Shown: positions 44,642 to 53,246 of the stretch, in pieces
Layout: the number at the start of each line of letters is the position of its first letter
How positions within the stretch are numbered: position 1 is the stretch's first letter
Origin: Clostridiales bacterium
GTDB lineage: Bacteria; Bacillota; Clostridia; Christensenellales; Aristaeellaceae
Length of the DNA stretch: 64,000 nucleotides
Assembly (NCBI GenBank): GCA_012523405.1
Contig: JAAYIN010000108.1
Location: forward strand, 44,524-108,523
Direction of reading: 5' to 3'
Notes under the pieces: model-generated
Told to the model about the DNA's origin: nothing
The model's input: only the letters and a program-made list of their open reading frames with translations
Databases searched by the model: none
Made by a program: the position numbers and the translations under genes

Positions 44642-47035
44642 TTATCCGCGAATATTCGCTTCGTATTTCTCTGAGCAGACCTTTTTCACCTTGTCCATTG
44701 CCTTTTGGACATCGGGCTCGGTCAGAGTGCGGTCGGATGCACGGAAGGTAAGGGCGAAGGCTACGCTCTTTTTGTTTGCACCGACCTGAATGCCGCGGTA
44801 CACGTCAAACATCGCGATGCTCTCAAGCAGGTTGCCGGCAGCCTTGCGCATGTCAGCCATGAGCGGACCTACGGCAATGCACTCGTTCATCACAAGCGCG
44901 AGGTCGCGGGATACTGCGGGGTAGCGGGGCAGCGGCTTCATCGCATTCATGGGAGATGAATACTCAAGCAGTTGCTGCACGTTGATTTCAGCCATCACTG
45001 CACGCTTGGGCATATCAAAACGATCACGCACGGTGGGATGCACTTCACCAATTTGAGCAAAGACCTGCTTGCCGCGAACTAACTGAGCACAGCGGCCTGG
45101 GTGGTAATAGGGATCAGCGCCTGCGACGACTTCACAGGAGATACCCTGCGAGCGAAGCAACGCTTCCACGGTGGCGCGGACGCTGTAGAAGTCTGTGTTG
45201 CCGCCGTATGCACCGATGCAAAGGGTCTGCGTTTCCACGGGCAGCCCTTCCTTGGTCGGGGTATGGTGGCTAAAGACAGCAGCGATTTCATATAGATACG
45301 CTTCTTCTGTGGAGTGATTCATATTGAAGGCTAAGGTTTTGAGCATGTCGCATGCAAGGGTTGAGCGCATGACAGCCGTGTCCTCGCCAAGGGGATTGCG
45401 AATGGGCATGGGCTGATTGCGCAGATCATCCTCGGGCAAACCCAGCTTTGCGATCTCCTTGAGACCTGTGAAGCTGTAGTTCATAATCTCAAGATAGCCA
45501 AGACCCTGCAATATGCCGCCTAGGGTGTTCTTCAAATGCTTCATGGGCGAGATCGCGCCTTGCGTGGTTTCGCCGCGAAGTGCGGTTGCACCGATGTGGT
45601 CATAGCCGTAGATGCGGAGGCATTCCTCACAGATATCCGCTTCGCCGTCCAAGTCCTCGCGGAAGTCGGGGACGGTAACGGTGAGGGTATCGCCGTCGCG
45701 CTGCACGCCAAATTGGAGTTTGGCGAGAACATCGACCATTGCTTCAGCGGGAATCTGCACGCCTGCACGGGTTTGGATGTTCTTAACGCTTGCGGTGATC
45801 ACTTGCGCGGGCTTGGGGTTGGGATAGATATCGATCACGCCCTGCGCAACATCGCCTGCATCCAGCATGTTGACCAGCATGCATGCGCGGTCAAGTGCTT
45901 CCATGGTGGTTTTGGCTGCAACGCCGCGCTCAAAGCGCCCGCTGCTTTCGGTTCTCATGCCAAGGGCACGGCTTGTGAGGCGGATGGCGGTGCGGTCAAA
46001 GGATGCACACTCGAACATAACGGTGGTGGTTTTGTCCGTGATTTCGCTTTCCTCGCCGCCCATGATGCCAGCCAGACCCGTTGCCGAAATTGCGTCACAG
46101 ATCGCAAGGTCGTCCGAGCGAAGCACGCGGTCTACGCTGTCAAGCGTTGTGATCTTTTCGCCCTCGTGTGCACGGCGGACGATGATCTGCCTGTCGCGAA
46201 CCATCCCAAGGTCAAATGCGTGCATGGGGTGACCGTATTCAAGCATGATGTAGTTGGTGATATCAACGATGTTATTGATGGAGCGAAGACCTGCGCCATG
46301 CAGGTATTTGCGCATCCACATGGGAGAGGGCGCAATGCGGACGTTCTTAATCACGCGCGCAGTATATCTGGGGCAAAGATCGGGATCGTCAACGCGAACC
46401 GTGACCTCGTCCTCAATGCGTCCGTCCGATTCCTTCACCGTCAGCTCAGGTGCATGGAACTCGGTGCCAAGGGCCGCTGCGGTCTCGCGAGCCATGCCGA
46501 TGGCGCAGAGGCAGTCGGGACGGTTGGCAAGGATTTCAAAGTCTACGGTATAGTCGTCAATGCCGAGGATGGGGCGTACATCGCTGCCGACGGGATACTC
46601 TTCATTAAAGATGAGCAAGCCCTTGTCGCCGATGCTGGGGTACAGCTCGACGGGAACCTTGAGCTCCGTGGAGGAGCAGAGCATGCCTTCGCTCATATTG
46701 CCGCGAAGCTTGCCCTTCTTGATTTTAACGCCGCCCGGCAAAATAGAGCCGTCAAGCGCGACTGGCACAAGCTGACCTGCGGCGACATTGGGCGCGCCGC
46801 AGACGATTTGCAAGAGTTCCTCAGCGCCCACATCGACTGTGCAGATTTTGAGGTGATCGCTGTTTTCCACAGGATTGCAAGTCACAACTCTGCCCACAAC
46901 GACCTTTTCCATGCCGCCGCTGATGTCTTCAACGCCTTCTACGCCTGTGCCTGACATGATCATTTTGGCTTCATATTCTTTTGGGCTAACGGGGATTTCC
47001 ACATACTCCCGTAGCATATTCATTGATACTTTCAA
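44642..47035 (-). CDS. pheT: Phenylalanine--tRNA ligase beta subunit
   Basis: A 797-residue beta subunit. The N-terminal tRNA-binding (EMAP/OB) domain contains VVGRVVTCNPVENSDHLKICTVDVG, then the B3/B4 editing domain, B5, the pseudo-catalytic core and a C-terminal FDX-ACB anticodon-binding domain (RYPAVSRDLALVM to the end). It pairs with PheS as (alpha-beta)2 to charge tRNA-Phe. It is downstream of pheS on one transcript controlled by the T-box leader. Confidence 0.98.
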   Translation of the reverse strand: MKVSMNMLREYVEIPVSPKEYEAKMIMSGTGVEGVEDISGGMEKVVVGRVVTCNPVENSDHLKICTVDVGAEELLQIVCGAPNVAAGQLVPVALDGSILPGGVKIKKGKLRGNMSEGMLCSSTELKVPVELYPSIGDKGLLIFNEEYPVGSDVRPILGIDDYTVDFEILANRPDCLCAIGMARETAAALGTEFHAPELTVKESDGRIEDEVTVRVDDPDLCPRYTARVIKNVRIAPSPMWMRKYLHGAGLRSINNIVDITNYIMLEYGHPMHAFDLGMVRDRQIIVRRAHEGEKITTLDSVDRVLRSDDLAICDAISATGLAGIMGGEESEITDKTTTVMFECASFDRTAIRLTSRALGMRTESSGRFERGVAAKTTMEALDRACMLVNMLDAGDVAQGVIDIYPNPKPAQVITASVKNIQTRAGVQIPAEAMVDVLAKLQFGVQRDGDTLTVTVPDFREDLDGEADICEECLRIYGYDHIGATALRGETTQGAISPMKHLKNTLGGILQGLGYLEIMNYSFTGLKEIAKLGLPEDDLRNQPMPIRNPLGEDTAVMRSTLACDMLKTLAFNMNHSTEEAYLYEIAAVFSHHTPTKEGLPVETQTLCIGAYGGNTDFYSVRATVEALLRSQGISCEVVAGADPYYHPGRCAQLVRGKQVFAQIGEVHPTVRDRFDMPKRAVMAEINVQQLLEYSSPMNAMKPLPRYPAVSRDLALVMNECIAVGPLMADMRKAAGNLLESIAMFDVYRGIQVGANKKSVAFALTFRASDRTLTEPDVQKAMDKVKKVCSEKYEANIRG

Positions 47036-47074
47036 AGGAAATACCTCCTAGGATAGTTGATTTGTTCGTGAAGC

Positions 47075-48103
47075 TTAGCGAAGCTGGGAGAGCAGGCGTG
47101 CATCGCCTTCGTATAAAAGACGCATATCGGTGATGCCGTAGCGTTTCATGGCAATGCGCTCAAGACCGATGCCAAAGGCAAAGCCGCTGTACTTTGTGCT
47201 GTCAATGCCGCACATTTCAAGCACTTTGGGATTGACCATGCCCGAGCCCAGAACCTCCACCCAACCTGTTTCTTTGCAGATGCGGCAGCCTTTGCCGCTG
47301 CAAGCAGAGCAGGTGAGGTCGACCTCAGCGCTTGGCTCTGTGAAGGGGAAGAAGCTTGGACGGAAGCGCAGCTTGATATCATCGCCGTAGAGCTTGCGAA
47401 CAAAGGCTTCCAGTGTCCCGCGCAGGTCAGACATCGATACGTTTTCATCAATAACAAGCCCTTCCATCTGGTGGAATACGGGGCTATGCGTTGCATCCAC
47501 TTCGTCCGCGCGGTACACGCGGCCGGGGCAGATGATGCGAATCGGCGGCTTCATGGTCAGCATCGCACGCGCCTGCATAGGGCTGGTATGGGTGCGAAGC
47601 ACGATATTATCATCCATATAAAAGGTATCCTGCGCATCGCGCGCGGGATGGTTTTTAGGCAGGTTCATCAGCTCGAAGTTGTAATGATCCAGCTCAACCT
47701 CGGGGCCTTCCAGCACTTCAAAACCAAGACCTGTGAAGCATTCGATCAGCTCGTCCATCACAAGGGTGATGGGGTGCGCACTGCCAACTCTGGGCAGCTC
47801 ACGGGGCTCGGTAACATCGATGGCTTCGCTCTTTAGCGCAGCCTCGCGCTCAGCAGCTTGAAGCGTTGCCAGACGTTGATTGATGCGATCTGTGATCCAT
47901 TCACGAGCTTCGTTGATCTGCGCGCCGACAACAGGGCGTTCCTCCGCAGACAGCTTGCCCATGCCCTTAAGAAGCGCGGTAAGTTCGCCTTTTTTACCTA
48001 GGATATGTACGCGCAGCGTCTCAAGAGCACTCGTGTTTTCCAGCTGTGACAGCTCTTGCTCCGCCTGCGCTCTGATCTCCCGCAGGGTATCCACAACAGA
48101 CAT
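47075..48103 (-). CDS. pheS: Phenylalanine--tRNA ligase alpha subunit
   Basis: A 342-residue class II synthetase catalytic subunit. An N-terminal coiled coil binds the tRNA. Motif 2 and 3 regions appear as VYRADEVDATHSPVFHQMEG and SGFAFGIGLERIAMKRYGI. HTSPMQARAML is conserved in PheS. ATG 48103 follows GGAGGAAATC; an upstream in-frame start would lie inside the leader. The stop is about 40 bases before pheT. Confidence 0.98.
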   Translation of the reverse strand: MSVVDTLREIRAQAEQELSQLENTSALETLRVHILGKKGELTALLKGMGKLSAEERPVVGAQINEAREWITDRINQRLATLQAAEREAALKSEAIDVTEPRELPRVGSAHPITLVMDELIECFTGLGFEVLEGPEVELDHYNFELMNLPKNHPARDAQDTFYMDDNIVLRTHTSPMQARAMLTMKPPIRIICPGRVYRADEVDATHSPVFHQMEGLVIDENVSMSDLRGTLEAFVRKLYGDDIKLRFRPSFFPFTEPSAEVDLTCSACSGKGCRICKETGWVEVLGSGMVNPKVLEMCGIDSTKYSGFAFGIGLERIAMKRYGITDMRLLYEGDARLLSQLR

Positions 48104-48124
48104 TTGATTTCCTCCTCCAAAGTA

Positions 48125-48402
48125 GTCGATTCTCGAATTGAGGGTAAACAAAAGCCCCCGCCCCCATGCAACCATGGGACGAAGGCATCAAGCCGCGTTG
48201 TACCACCCAAATTCCGCACAGGCAAATCACTTCTGCCGATGCGCTCTGTACCGATAACGGGGTTAGCCGTTTCTTCCTACAAAATCAAGTTCAGAAGAAA
48301 AGCTCAGAAGCGAATTTCCCGCATCCTCCGTAAGCGACTCTCAGCCATTGCCGCCTTCTCTTGCCGGATCATGTACGTCGGGCATTGTTCTTCGTCATTG
48401 CA
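48125..48402 (-). promoter_or_regulatory. T-box riboswitch of pheST
   Basis: A leader of about 300 bases on the minus strand. The T-box sequence GGGTGGTACAACGCGG lies at 48209-48194. A terminator hairpin at 48187-48155 (11-bp G+C-rich stem continuing into CATG pairs) is followed by TTTTG. A candidate UUC (Phe) specifier sits at 48314-48312 in the Stem I region. Uncharged tRNA-Phe would stabilise the antiterminator and permit pheST expression. Confidence 0.9.
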
Positions 48403-48408
48403 TGTTGC

Positions 48409-48437
48409 ATTATAGCATGATGCATTTGGTTTTGCAA
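48409..48437 (-). promoter_or_regulatory. Promoter of pheST
   Basis: On the minus strand: TTGCAA at 48437-48432, a 17-bp spacer and TATAAT at 48414-48409, starting the T-box transcript near 48402. Confidence 0.75.
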
Positions 48438-48652
48438 CCATTTATAAGGAAGAAGCGTGCATCGAGATCACGCTAGAAGCCAATGTATTCCAAACCAATA
48501 TATTCCATTAAAACACAATGAAAACAAGCGATTGAAGAGCCAAAACTTTCCTTGTCTGCGGATTCAACCATATTTGGGTATGAAGCGCACAATTTTCGCT
48601 TATTCTATATAAATGTACTATCTTCCTGATTATCAGGGCGGGAGCGATTTTA
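48421..48652. other. Intergenic region before the XRE regulator
   Basis: About 230 A+T-rich bases. Apart from the pheST -35 box no gene or strong promoter is visible; TATATAAATG near 48600 could be part of a promoter for the XRE gene. Confidence 0.4.
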
Positions 48653-48892
48653 ATGAATTATTCGGATATCGTTGTGAAGCGTATTACGTCTCTGTGCAAA
48701 CAACGAGGAATTTCTTATAATAAGCTGGCTACTATGTGTGGTGTCAGCCAATCAACTATAGATAATATTATTAGGGGAATCAGCAAAAATCCACGCATCC
48801 AAACGTTGCATCGCATAGCCATTGGTCTGAATATGACTTTGGCTGAATTTCTTGATTTCGAAGAATTAAATGAATATTCCTTCGATGATTAA
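48653..48892 (+). CDS. XRE-family helix-turn-helix regulator
   Basis: A 79-residue single-domain Cro/CI-type DNA-binding protein. The helix-turn-helix spans about residues 17-55 (RGISYNKLATMCGVSQSTIDNIIRG, then NPRIQTLHRIAIGLNM). An acidic tail ends ELNEYSFDD. There is no sensor domain. It is monocistronic between pheST and purR. It is not embedded in a phage-like region, so it may regulate a small local regulon; target unknown. Confidence 0.9.
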   Translation: MNYSDIVVKRITSLCKQRGISYNKLATMCGVSQSTIDNIIRGISKNPRIQTLHRIAIGLNMTLAEFLDFEELNEYSFDD

Positions 48893-48907
48893 CATAAAAA
48901 CCGCATA

Positions 48908-48985
48908 AATCCGAACGTTCGTGTGAAAAAGCACTAGAAAGATTCGACATTCTGTGCTATACTGGCAGGGTTATTTCGTCACGAA
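48908..48985 (+). promoter_or_regulatory. PurBox-like palindromes upstream of purR
   Basis: A CCGAACGTTCG site at 48911-48921 contains a perfect 10-bp palindrome and resembles the CCGAAC core of Bacillus PurR boxes. A second CGAA palindrome (TTCGTCACGAA) lies at 48975-48985. A TATACT -10 box is at 48958-48963 with a weak -35. Autoregulation by PurR is inferred. Confidence 0.5.
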
Positions 48986-49000
48986 CGAGGAGGAGACCAA

Positions 49001-49816
49001 GTGGAGCGTATTCGCCGCAATGAGCGCATGGCAGCCTTGAGCAGACTGCTGACAGCGTCACCAAACAAGATCTTTACCCTGTCACATTTTTGTGATCGCT
49101 TTGGGGCTGCCAAATCCACGCTTAGCGAGGATATAGACATACTGCGCAGCGTGTTTGAAAGTTTTGGCCTGGGACAACTTGACACGGTAACAGGCGCAGC
49201 GGGCGGCGTTCGCTATCGTCCGTTTATGCCGCAAAAGGAAGCGAAGGAATTTTTATCCGATCTTTGCACTGAGCTTTGCAGCCCATCAAGGGTACTGCCC
49301 GGTGGTTTTCTCTACCTGAGCGACATTTTAAGCATGCCCGATATCGTGGGCAAAATGGGAACGATTATTGCAGGTGAATTCTATGATGTTCATCCTGATT
49401 TTGTGCTGACGATGGAAACAAAGGGAATCCCTGTCGCGCTGATGACAGCGCAGGCAATGGGCGTTCCGCTGGTCATCGCCAGACGTTCAACAAAAGTATA
49501 CGAAGGCTCAGCCGTGAATATTAATTATGTATCCGGCTCTTTTGGGCATATTGAAACCATGAGCCTGAGCAGGCGCGCAGTCAAAGAGGGACAGCGTGCA
49601 TTGATTGTGGATGATTTCCTTAAAGCGGGCGGAACTGCAAAGGGAATGATCGACTTGATGGGCGAATTTAACGTGGAAGTTGTGGGAACTGCTTTTGTCA
49701 TGGCAAAGAAGCAGCCTCACAGCAGACTGATTCGCGGCGAAAAATCATTGATGACCATGGATGTTCGCAATGAGGAGCCGGACACGCTAACGATTATTCC
49801 GGCAGAGTGGCTCTGA
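49001..49816 (+). CDS. purR: Pur operon repressor PurR
   Basis: A 271-residue PurR of the Gram-positive type. An N-terminal winged helix (about 1-72, with FGAAKSTLSEDIDILR as recognition region) is joined to a phosphoribosyltransferase-fold domain. ALIVDDFLKAGGTAKGM is the PRPP-binding motif that senses PRPP and releases DNA from purine genes. GTG 49001 follows GAGGAGG. In Bacillus purR is also close to glmU; here a GlmU-like gene starts 18 bases downstream. Confidence 0.95.
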   Translation: MERIRRNERMAALSRLLTASPNKIFTLSHFCDRFGAAKSTLSEDIDILRSVFESFGLGQLDTVTGAAGGVRYRPFMPQKEAKEFLSDLCTELCSPSRVLPGGFLYLSDILSMPDIVGKMGTIIAGEFYDVHPDFVLTMETKGIPVALMTAQAMGVPLVIARRSTKVYEGSAVNINYVSGSFGHIETMSLSRRAVKEGQRALIVDDFLKAGGTAKGMIDLMGEFNVEVVGTAFVMAKKQPHSRLIRGEKSLMTMDVRNEEPDTLTIIPAEWL

Positions 49817-49834
49817 TCAAGAGGGGGATAATGA

Positions 49835-50956
49835 GTGAAAATTATCAGTTGGATTTCATCCGATAACAAGTTTGCACAAAAGCCGTTGCTTGGCAAAACC
49901 TCGACCGAATATGTACTGGAAGCGCTCAATGAGTTCTCACAGGTTATTGAGGGAAATGCATTGCCCCAGTCATTTGATATTGCATTGATCGTTCGCGCCG
50001 ATGCGCCTGCGCTCATGTCGGTTACGCTGGAGGGGCTATGCCATGCGGTTTTGGAACACGACGGACAGCCGTGCGTGCTGCTGGCGCGAGATATGGAAAA
50101 CGCCCTTGCAATAGCGCTTAGCGAGAAGACCGCAAAGGCGCTTATGCAGGATGAGTCGCAGCTAATGAGCGTGTTTGAAATCGTGGGTCGGCTCAACGAT
50201 CAGATGATCGGCCCTCGCTGCTGGCAAGACGAGATGACGGACACCTGCTTTGCGGTGACCAACGCTGCCTCGTATGCAGAAGCATTCCGCTTTATCAATC
50301 AGAATAATATTGCGCTTCATCAGGAAAACGGCGTGATCATCTTGGAGCCGGAGCGCACCATTATTGAGGATGATGTGACGATCGGTGAGGGCACGATGAT
50401 CTATGCAGGCAATACCCTTGAGGGTAGGACTGTGATTGGTCAGGACTGCGTGCTCTATCCCAATAACCGTATGAACAATGCCAAAGTGGGCGATGGGGTG
50501 ACGATTGAAAGCAGCGTGCTGCTGGATTGCAGCGTTGGGAACGGCACCACCGTCGGTCCCTATGCGTATATCAGGCCCAATTCGCATGTGGGCGAGGACT
50601 GCCGGATTGGCGATTTTGTAGAGATTAAGAACAGCGAAATCGGCAATCAAACCAAGATTTCGCATTTGACCTATGTGGGCGACAGCGACCTTGGGGAGCG
50701 GATCAACCTTGGGTGCGGCGTTGTGTTTGTCAACTATGACGGCAAAACAAAGAACCGTTCAAAGATTGAAGACGATGCATTCATCGGATGCAACTGCAAC
50801 TTGATTGCGCCCGTACATGTGGGCAAGCATGCCTATCTGGCGGCGGGCAGCACGGTTGTGGAGGATGTGCCTGAGGACTCAATGCTCGTGGCTCGCTCCC
50901 GCGCTGTCATCAAGAAGGATTGGGTGAAGCGCCGCAGAGAATCAGGCAAGCTTTAA
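49835..50956 (+). CDS. GlmU-like protein with degenerate uridylyltransferase domain
   Basis: A 373-residue protein whose C-terminal half (from about 170) is a left-handed beta-helix closely matching the GlmU acetyltransferase domain. IGPRxxY-like VGPYAYIRPNSHVG, catalytic His277 in KISHLTYVGD and NYDG at 300-303 are all kept. The N-terminal 165 residues keep GlmU-like spacing (TNAASYAEAFRFINQNN near its end). They lack the LAAGxGTRM nucleotide loop and are about 80 residues shorter. It probably acetylates glucosamine 1-phosphate, or uses another substrate, but cannot by itself make UDP-GlcNAc. GTG start; in an operon with purR. Confidence 0.87.
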   Translation: MKIISWISSDNKFAQKPLLGKTSTEYVLEALNEFSQVIEGNALPQSFDIALIVRADAPALMSVTLEGLCHAVLEHDGQPCVLLARDMENALAIALSEKTAKALMQDESQLMSVFEIVGRLNDQMIGPRCWQDEMTDTCFAVTNAASYAEAFRFINQNNIALHQENGVIILEPERTIIEDDVTIGEGTMIYAGNTLEGRTVIGQDCVLYPNNRMNNAKVGDGVTIESSVLLDCSVGNGTTVGPYAYIRPNSHVGEDCRIGDFVEIKNSEIGNQTKISHLTYVGDSDLGERINLGCGVVFVNYDGKTKNRSKIEDDAFIGCNCNLIAPVHVGKHAYLAAGSTVVEDVPEDSMLVARSRAVIKKDWVKRRRESGKL

Positions 50957-50975
50957 GGCATCAGCAGTGATCAAA

Positions 50976-51005
50976 GCCGCTCCATGAAGCAAGGGGCGGT
51001 TTTTT
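50976..51005 (+). terminator. Terminator after the GlmU-like gene
   Basis: A CCGCTCC/GGGGCGG stem with a 9-base loop followed by TTTTTT. Confidence 0.85.
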
Positions 51006-51103
51006 ATGCCTTGTAGTGGACAAAGTGAGTATGGAATGCTACTCTATAGAAGGCGATTAGAAAAAACAGGAAATAATCTTATGCATGGTGATTCACTGAA
51101 CAC

Positions 51104-51133
51104 TTGTGAATAAAGCGTTTGCCATGCTATAAT
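51104..51133 (+). promoter_or_regulatory. Promoter of the topoisomerase operon
   Basis: TTGTGA at 51104-51109, an 18-bp spacer and TATAAT at 51128-51133, about 60 bases before the start codon. Confidence 0.6.
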
Positions 51134-51194
51134 GAAGTGTTGTTAAAATAACAGTACGATGTACTTTGATGAAATAACCATAGGAGTGAACTGA

Positions 51195-53246
51195 ATGGGA
51201 AAAACCTACGATGCTGGTAATATTCAAGTGCTTGAGGGGCTGGATGCGGTTCGCATGCGCCCTGGCATGTATATCGGCTCAACCGGCTTACGCGGACTGC
51301 ATCATATGCTTTGGGAGATCGTGGACAACGCGATTGACGAGGCGATGGGCGGCTATGCATCCCAGGTGGATGTGACGCTGTATAAGGATGGGTCTGTGGG
51401 CGTTAGGGATAACGGCCGCGGCGTACCTGTGGACAAGCATCCGACAATGGGTGTTTCAGGTGTGGAGGTCATTTATACCAGGCTGCATGCAGGCGGCAAA
51501 TTCAATGGCGAAAACTATGCTTACTCAGGCGGCCTGCACGGCGTTGGCGCGAGCGTTGTGAATGCGCTGAGCCGCTGGATGACCGTTGACGTATTCCTCA
51601 ACTACAAGCATTACCGCATGAGATTTGAAAGCAACTACGATGCGGCTACGGGCAAGATCCAATCAGGTCATCCCGCAGGTGATCTGGAGGTTGTTGGAAA
51701 TACGCGCAAGAAGGGTACGGAAGTGCGCTTCATGCCCGATGACCGCGTGTTTGAAAGCATCAAGCTCAACAGCGAAACGGTTCTTCGGCGCTTGCGCGAG
51801 CTCGCCTATTTAAATAAGGGCATTACGATCACATTTTTGGATGACCGTGTGCAAAAGGTGACGAAAAGCGAAGAGGATAACGAGGATGTCGAGGACAGCG
51901 ACGTCGAAAATGAGAATGAAGTCGTACAGGGCGAGCGTCAGTCGTTTTGCTATCAGGGCGGTATCATTGACTATGTCAAATACCTCAATGCTGATAAAAC
52001 GCCGGTTTTTGACGAGCCCATTTATATTGAAGGAACGCGCGAGGATATCATATTCAGGGTGGCGATCCAGTACACGGATAGCTATACAGAGAATATTTTT
52101 TCCTATGTGAACAATATCCCGACCGCAGAGGGCGGCACGCATGAAACAGGCTTTAAAACTGCCTATACCAAGGTACTCAACGACTTTGCACGCCGCCTCG
52201 GTGCGCTTAAGGACAAAGAATCCAACCTTGGCGGAGATGACTTCCGTGAGGGCATGACGGCAGTCATGGTTGCGATGGTCAAGAATCCGCAATTTGAAGG
52301 CCAGACAAAGGGCCGCCTTGGCAATACCGAGGTCAAGCCTGCGGTAGAATCGATTTTAAATCAGCAGCTTACGGCATACTTTGAGGATCTCAAGTATCAG
52401 GATTTGGCGCAGCAGTTGATTGAAAGAGCGGTGAAGGCAGCGCGCGTCCGCGAGGCAGCCAGAAAAGCCCGCGACGTTGCGCGTACCAAAAATGCTCTGG
52501 AAGCCGCGCCGCTGGTCGGCAAGCTTTCCAGCTGCACAGGACGCAAGGCGGCTGACAATGAGCTGTTCATCGTTGAGGGCGATAGCGCTGGCGGCAGCGC
52601 AAAGCAAGGTCGTGACCGCCGTTTTCAGGCGATTCTGCCCCTTCGCGGAAAGCCGCTGAACGTTGAGAAGAAACGCCTTGATCAGGTGTTGAGCAATGAG
52701 GAATTCCGCTCGATCATCACCGCCCTTGGCACCAATATTGCTGAGAGCTTTTCCCTTACGGGACTGAAATATCATAAAGTTATTATCTTGTCGGATGCTG
52801 ATCAGGATGGAGCGCATATCCGTGCGATTTTGCTTACGTTCTTCTATCGTTATATGAAGGAATTGATCACCGCAGGGCATGTCTATATTGGCATGCCGCC
52901 GCTATACAAGGTGCAGCGCGGCAGCAAAATCCAATATGCCTATGATGATGTCGAGCTTCAAAAGATCACAAAAGGGCTGACCAAGGGCTATACGCTTCAG
53001 CGCTATAAAGGACTTGGCGAGATGAATCCGGATCAGCTGTGGTCAACCACCATGGACCCCGCGCAACGCAAGCTCATGTGCGTGACCATTGAGGATGCGG
53101 CGCAGGCAGAACGCCTTGTTACCATTTTGATGGGTGATAAGGTCGATCCGCGGCGCCAGTACATCAGCCAGCATGCGAACTTCAACCGTGAGGATAACTT
53201 CACGGCCGTTACGGATCAACCCGAGCAAGGGAGGGCGAAAGCGTGA
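51195..53246 (+). CDS. Type IIA topoisomerase subunit B (topoisomerase IV ParE-like or gyrase B)
   Basis: A 683-residue ATPase subunit. The GHKL ATP site includes [22 protein letters not shown] and [15 protein letters not shown]. The TOPRIM domain has [32 protein letters not shown] and [11 protein letters not shown], and it ends with [43 protein letters not shown] is nearer to Firmicutes ParE than GyrB, and no dnaA/recF neighbours are present, so topoisomerase IV is favoured but not proven. An acidic insertion at about 222-247 is unusual. It overlaps the A subunit gene by four bases. Confidence 0.95.
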   Translation: MGKTYDAGNIQVLEGLDAVRMRPGMYIGSTGLRGLHHMLWEIVDNAIDEAMGGYASQVDVTLYKDGSVGVRDNGRGVPVDKHPTMGVSGVEVIYTRLHAGGKFNGENYAYSGGLHGVGASVVNALSRWMTVDVFLNYKHYRMRFESNYDAATGKIQSGHPAGDLEVVGNTRKKGTEVRFMPDDRVFESIKLNSETVLRRLRELAYLNKGITITFLDDRVQKVTKSEEDNEDVEDSDVENENEVVQGERQSFCYQGGIIDYVKYLNADKTPVFDEPIYIEGTREDIIFRVAIQYTDSYTENIFSYVNNIPTAEGGTHETGFKTAYTKVLNDFARRLGALKDKESNLGGDDFREGMTAVMVAMVKNPQFEGQTKGRLGNTEVKPAVESILNQQLTAYFEDLKYQDLAQQLIERAVKAARVREAARKARDVARTKNALEAAPLVGKLSSCTGRKAADNELFIVEGDSAGGSAKQGRDRRFQAILPLRGKPLNVEKKRLDQVLSNEEFRSIITALGTNIAESFSLTGLKYHKVIILSDADQDGAHIRAILLTFFYRYMKELITAGHVYIGMPPLYKVQRGSKIQYAYDDVELQKITKGLTKGYTLQRYKGLGEMNPDQLWSTTMDPAQRKLMCVTIEDAAQAERLVTILMGDKVDPRRQYISQHANFNREDNFTAVTDQPEQGRAKA

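Noticed and set aside
45536..46954. A 472-codon open frame on the plus strand
   Set aside because: It is fully antisense to pheT, which has unmistakable synthetase motifs; the frame is a shadow of its codon usage.
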